From Leptobacterium flavescens (lineage in GTDB: Bacteria; Bacteroidota; Bacteroidia; Flavobacteriales; Flavobacteriaceae): a stretch of 64,000 bases of DNA. The stretch lies in NCBI RefSeq assembly GCF_010671605.1, contig NZ_JAABOO010000003.1, forward strand, positions 561,993 to 625,992, read 5' to 3'. This document shows positions 60,889-64,000 of this stretch, one piece after another. Numbering within the stretch: position 1 is the stretch's first letter; each line of letters begins with the position of its first letter. The notes below the pieces were generated by a model. It was not told the origin of the DNA. It was given only the letters and a program-made list of their open reading frames with translations, and made no database searches. Made by a program: the position numbers and the translations under genes.

Positions 60889-61074
60889 GATTACCATTTA
60901 TTAATTGATGCCCAAACCAACGAAATAAGCGATGATCTTAAAACATAAAATACAGGAACGTGTTTATCAGGGGATAAGTGTTTTTATTTTCGCAAAAATT
61001 CAAGAGAATGATCCGGTAATGCTATCCTCACTTCGGAAGGGAGTACTTCGGGGTTTTTGTAGTGTCTCTTTCTT
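60889..61074. other. Intergenic region, no gene seen
   Basis: About 185 bases upstream of the esterase start without a convincing ORF. It contains short direct repeats of ACTTCGG near 61030-61050. It ends at the first copy of the duplicated tRNA-end segment. Confidence 0.35.
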
Positions 61075-61141
61075 TATCCCTCCAAAAACAAAAAACCCAC
61101 TCTTCTGAGTGGGTCTTGTGTTAGACGTGGTACCTCCAGGA
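61075..61141. repeat. Direct repeat A: copy of tRNA-Phe 3' end plus terminator
   Basis: This segment almost repeats 61254-61321: both run from TATCCCTCC through a U-tract, the ACCCACTC/GAGTGGGT hairpin, a TTAGACG linker and TGGTACCTCCAGGA, the last 14-15 bases being the 3' end of the tRNA-Phe gene. They differ in the hairpin loop (TTCT against AAAAAA) and in one A. About 112 bases lie between the copies. Confidence 0.85.
61082..61114 (-). terminator. Intrinsic terminator, copy A
   Basis: On the minus strand: stem ACCCACTC (61114-61107) with GAGTGGGT (61102-61095), loop AGAA, followed by a T-rich run (61094-61082). It follows a fragment of the tRNA gene only, so it has no complete gene to end. 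Confidence 0.75.
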
Positions 61142-61253
61142 TTAACATCGTTTTTCTCGTTGTTCCTTTGGAACCAATACTGCAAATACAAGACCCTGCT
61201 GTCTGCGACAGAGGCTTTCTGTTTTCGTTGGTATTTAGAGAAGCAAGCTTCCC

Positions 61254-61307
61254 TATCCCTCCAAAAACAAAAACCCACTCAAAAAAGAGTGGGTCTTGTG
61301 TTAGACG

Positions 61308-61321
<14 letters not shown>
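61254..61321. repeat. Direct repeat B: genuine tRNA-Phe 3' end plus terminator
   Basis: The functional copy. It continues into the complete tRNA gene at its high-coordinate side. The pair of repeats and the 112-base spacer between them look like att-type scars at a tRNA 3' end or a tandem tRNA duplication that decayed. Confidence 0.85.
61261..61294 (-). terminator. Intrinsic terminator of tRNA-Phe
   Basis: On the minus strand, downstream of the tRNA: stem ACCCACTC (61294-61287) with GAGTGGGT (61280-61273), loop of six T, followed by TTTTTGTTTTTGG (61272-61260). A strong Rho-independent terminator, 14 bases after the tRNA end. Confidence 0.85.
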
Positions 61322-61380
<59 letters not shown>

Positions 61381-61452
61381 AGTTGCTTGATTGCGGGTGC
61401 AAATATAAATGGTAATTTGTTATTACCAAAAGAAATTTTAAAAAAATGGGTT

Positions 61453-61466
61453 TTGTAAATTTACAA
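61453..61466. promoter_or_regulatory. Perfect 14-bp palindrome upstream of coaX
   Basis: TTGTAAATTTACAA lies 15 bases upstream of the coaX ATG. It contains TAAATTTA, a 7-of-8 match to the Bacteroidota TAnnTTTG promoter element. It may be an operator overlapping the promoter. A BirA-type site has the outer TTGTAAA but a longer spacer. Confidence 0.35.
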
Positions 61467-61480
61467 CTTTTAAATGAGAT

Positions 61481-62212
61481 ATGAACTTAATAGTAGACGT
61501 TGGTAATACATTCATTAAACTGGCTGTTTTTAACACCGAAGGACATCTGGTTTACGATAAGGCAGTTAAGGAAGAAGAGTGGAGTAAAACCATTGCCGAT
61601 CTGCAGGGAGAATTTAAGGAGATAACAGATTGTATTATCTCTGATGTCGGGGGATTGGCTGAGGCTAAAATTTCGGGCCTTAAGGCATTTTATAAAGTTC
61701 ATGTCCTCTCTCATGATTCCCGAATTCCTTTTGTCAATAAATACGGAACACCCGAGACCCTGGGTGTAGATCGCATAGCATTGGTGGCTGCGGCGGCCAG
61801 GGAATATCCTTTGACGAACACCCTTGTTATAGATGCGGGAAGTTGTATTACTTACGACTTTATAAATGCTAAAGGAGAGTACCTCGGAGGGGCTATAGCT
61901 CCCGGACTTCAAATGAGGTTTAAGGCACTGCATCAGTTTACGGCTAAACTTCCCTTGCTGGAAAACAGCGAGTTAAATGATTTTATCGGAAAGGATACAA
62001 ATAGCTCCATGATTTCGGGAGTTCAGAATGGCATGATTAATGAGGTTGAAGGAATTATAGGGCAATATTCACAAAGATTCAAAGATTTAACAGTTATTTT
62101 AACAGGTGGAGATACCCAATTTTTGTCTAAAAGATTAAAAAATACCATATTTGCCAATTCAAAATTCATTTTGGGGGGACTTAATTACATTTTAGAATAC
62201 AACAAACACTAA
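61481..62212 (+). CDS. coaX: Type III pantothenate kinase
   Basis: A 243-residue ASKHA-fold kinase. Phosphate loop VDVGNTFIKLAVF (5-17), GTPETLGVDRIALVAAA, AGSCITYDFINAKGEYLGGAIAPGLQMR and LTGGD at the end are typical for CoaX. It phosphorylates pantothenate, the first step of CoA synthesis, without ATP feedback by CoA. It is coupled to the next gene (TAATG). Confidence 0.94.
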   Translation: MNLIVDVGNTFIKLAVFNTEGHLVYDKAVKEEEWSKTIADLQGEFKEITDCIISDVGGLAEAKISGLKAFYKVHVLSHDSRIPFVNKYGTPETLGVDRIALVAAAAREYPLTNTLVIDAGSCITYDFINAKGEYLGGAIAPGLQMRFKALHQFTAKLPLLENSELNDFIGKDTNSSMISGVQNGMINEVEGIIGQYSQRFKDLTVILTGGDTQFLSKRLKNTIFANSKFILGGLNYILEYNKH

Positions 62213-63474
62213 TGATAAGAAAGATAATTGTAGGGATTACATTGCTGCTAATTTCAAATAGTTATGCGCAAAACGGTTCGAATTCTCCATATTCATTTTT
62301 TGGTTTAGGCGAACTTAGATTTAGAGGAACTGTTGAAAATCAGTCGATGGGAGGGATAAGTGTTTTTGCAGATAGTATCGCCTTTAATTTCAGGAACCCG
62401 GCAGCTTTTGGAAACCTGAGATTAACTACCTATACGGTAGCTGCTTCTTATACCAATCTGAGCCTTAAAAATGAAACTACTACAGAGAGCACCGGTAACG
62501 GAGCTTTCGAATATCTGGCACTGGCTTTTCCCTTGTCGCCGAAACTCGGAATAGGGTTTGGTGTTATTCCGTATTCTTCGGTTGGATATCAGCTGGAATC
62601 TCTTGATGAAACCCAGGATCCTAATGTTTTGGATAGGTTTTCAGGAGATGGCGGATTAAATCGGGCATTTTTATCTGTGGGGTATGCGATCACTAAAAAT
62701 TTTAGTATCGGTGCTACTGCTAATTACGATTTTGGAAGGATTGACAATGATACACGACGAATTATAGAGGGAGTCCAATTAGCTACCCGGGAAGTAAATG
62801 AATCTTCACTGTCCGGGATCGATGTTAACCTGGCACTTAACTATAAAGGACGCCTTACAAAAGACCTGATGTTACATTCATCGGTTATTTATGCCCCGGA
62901 AGCAACCATTACTTCGGAAAACGAAAGAAGACTGGAAACTATCTCGACTATTACCGGAGTAGATGTGGTGGCTCAAAGTATAAATGTAGATCTTGATGCC
63001 CTGAATTTAAGAGAGACAGATCTTATTATTCCCAGCACCACTACCTTTGGTCTTGGAGTAGGGAAACTCAATAAATGGTTTGTCGGCGGGGAGTACGAAA
63101 TAAAAAAAATAGGTAACTTTGAGAATTCTTTCCTGAGTATTAGTAATTTAGCCTACGAAGATGGAAGCAGATTCTCTTTAGGAGGATTTTATGTTCCCAG
63201 ATACAACTCTTTTTCAAGTTACTGGAGTAGAGTAACTTATAGATTGGGATTAAGATATGAAGAAACAGGAATCAGGTTAAATAATACCCCTGTAAACGAT
63301 TTTGGCATATCTTTTGGTTTAGGGTTACCAGTAGGAGGTTCTAAATTGAATATTGGGTTTGAAGGAGGAAGAAGAGGAACCACTACTGCAGGAAGAGTTG
63401 AAGAAACATATTTTAGTGTAAAAGTGAGCTTGTCGTTATTAGGCAAGTGGTTTAGAAAAGTTCAATATAATTAA
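62212..63474 (+). CDS. Outer-membrane barrel protein (coaX-linked)
   Basis: A 420-residue protein with a signal peptide (1-20, ending NSYAQN). The mature N-terminus NGSNSPYSFFGLGELRFRGTVENQSMGG is characteristic of a family of Bacteroidota outer-membrane barrels resembling FadL/PorV-type proteins; alternating strands follow up to the C-terminal WFRKVQYN. It may be a transport or assembly protein. It is coupled to coaX by one shared base, as seen in other Flavobacteriia. The exact function is not known. Confidence 0.75.
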   Translation: MIRKIIVGITLLLISNSYAQNGSNSPYSFFGLGELRFRGTVENQSMGGISVFADSIAFNFRNPAAFGNLRLTTYTVAASYTNLSLKNETTTESTGNGAFEYLALAFPLSPKLGIGFGVIPYSSVGYQLESLDETQDPNVLDRFSGDGGLNRAFLSVGYAITKNFSIGATANYDFGRIDNDTRRIIEGVQLATREVNESSLSGIDVNLALNYKGRLTKDLMLHSSVIYAPEATITSENERRLETISTITGVDVVAQSINVDLDALNLRETDLIIPSTTTFGLGVGKLNKWFVGGEYEIKKIGNFENSFLSISNLAYEDGSRFSLGGFYVPRYNSFSSYWSRVTYRLGLRYEETGIRLNNTPVNDFGISFGLGLPVGGSKLNIGFEGGRRGTTTAGRVEETYFSVKVSLSLLGKWFRKVQYN

Positions 63475-63492
63475 CCATATAAATTTTAAGTG

Positions 63493-64000
63493 ATGGAAAA
63501 GAAGACAATAATGTTTTTGTTTGGTTTGATAGGATTTGTCGGAATGACCTTTGCTCAGGCACAAAACCCTGAGTGTATGACGAACCTGTCTATCTTTGCA
63601 GAACACGTAAAAGTAAAAAATTACGATGCTGCTTATGAGCCATGGAAAATGGTGAAAGAAAATTGTCCCGAATTAAACTCAGCAACCTACACCCTGGGAA
63701 AAAGAATATTAAAAGACAAGATCAAAAAATCCTCGGGAGGGGATAAGACGTCTTATGTGAACATGTTGATGGAGATCTATGATGAGAGTCACAAATATTT
63801 CCCTAACAAATTTAAACTTGCTTCAGTGCTTTCTGATAAGGCCCTGCTTAAGTTTGATGAAAAAATAGGTTCTGATCAGGAGATATACGATCTTCTTCAT
63901 AAGGCGTTTACCGAAGACAGAGCTAATTTTAAAAACCCAAAAGCATTATATCTTTATTTTTCAACTTTAGTGAATTTGCATAATTCAGGGAGTAAAGAAT
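63493..64000 (+). CDS. TPR-type exported protein, 3' truncated by the window edge
   Basis: The frame from the ATG at 63493 stays open to the end of the window (169 codons). It starts with a signal peptide (MEKKTIMFLFGLIGFVGMTFAQ) and continues as helical, TPR-like sequence (IFAEHVKVKNYDAAYEPWKMVKENCPELN; YPNK-like spacing). It begins 18 bases after the barrel gene and belongs to the coaX operon. The full length and C-terminus are outside the window. Confidence 0.8.
   Translation, partial: MEKKTIMFLFGLIGFVGMTFAQAQNPECMTNLSIFAEHVKVKNYDAAYEPWKMVKENCPELNSATYTLGKRILKDKIKKSSGGDKTSYVNMLMEIYDESHKYFPNKFKLASVLSDKALLKFDEKIGSDQEIYDLLHKAFTEDRANFKNPKALYLYFSTLVNLHNSGSKE

Overview
The window looks like chromosomal DNA from a member of the Flavobacteriia (Bacteroidota), probably marine. 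The reasons are the gene families and their order: a nos operon of the Bacteroidota type, a single long arginine operon built around an N-acylornithine transcarbamylase, an arsenosugar cluster (arsS, arsM and linked families), MORN/YwqK proteins, a LytTR regulator with membrane segments, Shine-Dalgarno-poor starts and A/T-rich intergenic DNA. No species can be named from the sequence alone. GC content was not computed.

Layout. (1) 1-3.4 kb, plus strand: the 3' part of a nitrous-oxide reductase cluster, with a truncated outer-membrane-like gene followed by nosD-nosF-nosY. (2) 3.5-26.3 kb, almost all minus strand: a housekeeping and accessory region of short transcription units. It holds a serine hydrolase, MORN protein, sulfurtransferase, deaminase, SDR, M43 metalloprotease, lysoplasmalogenase, three VOC proteins with two AraC regulators, thioesterase, TlpA-like thioredoxin, CPBP protease, LytTR regulator, methyltransferase and several unknowns. 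(3) 26.5-35.6 kb, minus strand: a complete-looking arginine operon, transcribed GNAT-argG-argC-proC-argD-argF'-argB-argE-argH. In front of it is a 33-codon leader ORF ending in LRSPRSIRRRP, with a long-range complementary helix around its arginine codons. This is a strong candidate for an attenuator. (4) 35.6-57.9 kb: an arsenosugar-centred island. Its core (57.9 down to 52.8 kb) is a peroxidase-like CMD protein, arsS, two CofC-like glycosyltransferases, a periplasmic rhodanese, a purine nucleoside phosphorylase and arsM. It continues with pstSCAB (no phoU), a fatty-acid-hydroxylase-like diiron enzyme, a DUF547 lipoprotein and a TIGR04283-type glycosyltransferase. Beyond these lie an outward-facing plus-strand operon (DUF547, barrel protein, GH113-like hydrolase, POTRA/barrel protein) and a minus-strand redox and glycosyltransferase block (FAD oxidoreductase, polyferredoxin, MORN protein, two GT2s, a GT-C mannosyltransferase-like protein). 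(5) 58-64 kb: a sugar-porter MFS, a broken double-glycine-leader peptide relic, an esterase-TPR protein, tRNA-Phe(GAA) with a duplicated 3' end and terminator, coaX, a barrel protein and the start of a TPR protein that runs off the window.

How the parts may work together. Pst would import phosphate, and arsenate as its analogue. ArsM methylates arsenic, and ArsS transfers the 5'-deoxyadenosyl group of SAM to methylated arsenic. The PNP could then remove adenine, and the glycosyltransferases and the membrane-bound hydroxylase could build and attach the arsenosugar to a carrier, possibly a lipid. Family roles for ArsM and ArsS are established; the inclusion of pst, the hydroxylase, DUF547, GH113, redox and GT-C genes in one pathway is inference from clustering. 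In the arginine operon, Ser at position 90 of the transcarbamylase (the residue that separates acetyl- from succinyl-ornithine enzymes) points to a succinylated pathway, with the first-gene GNAT as candidate N-acylglutamate synthase.
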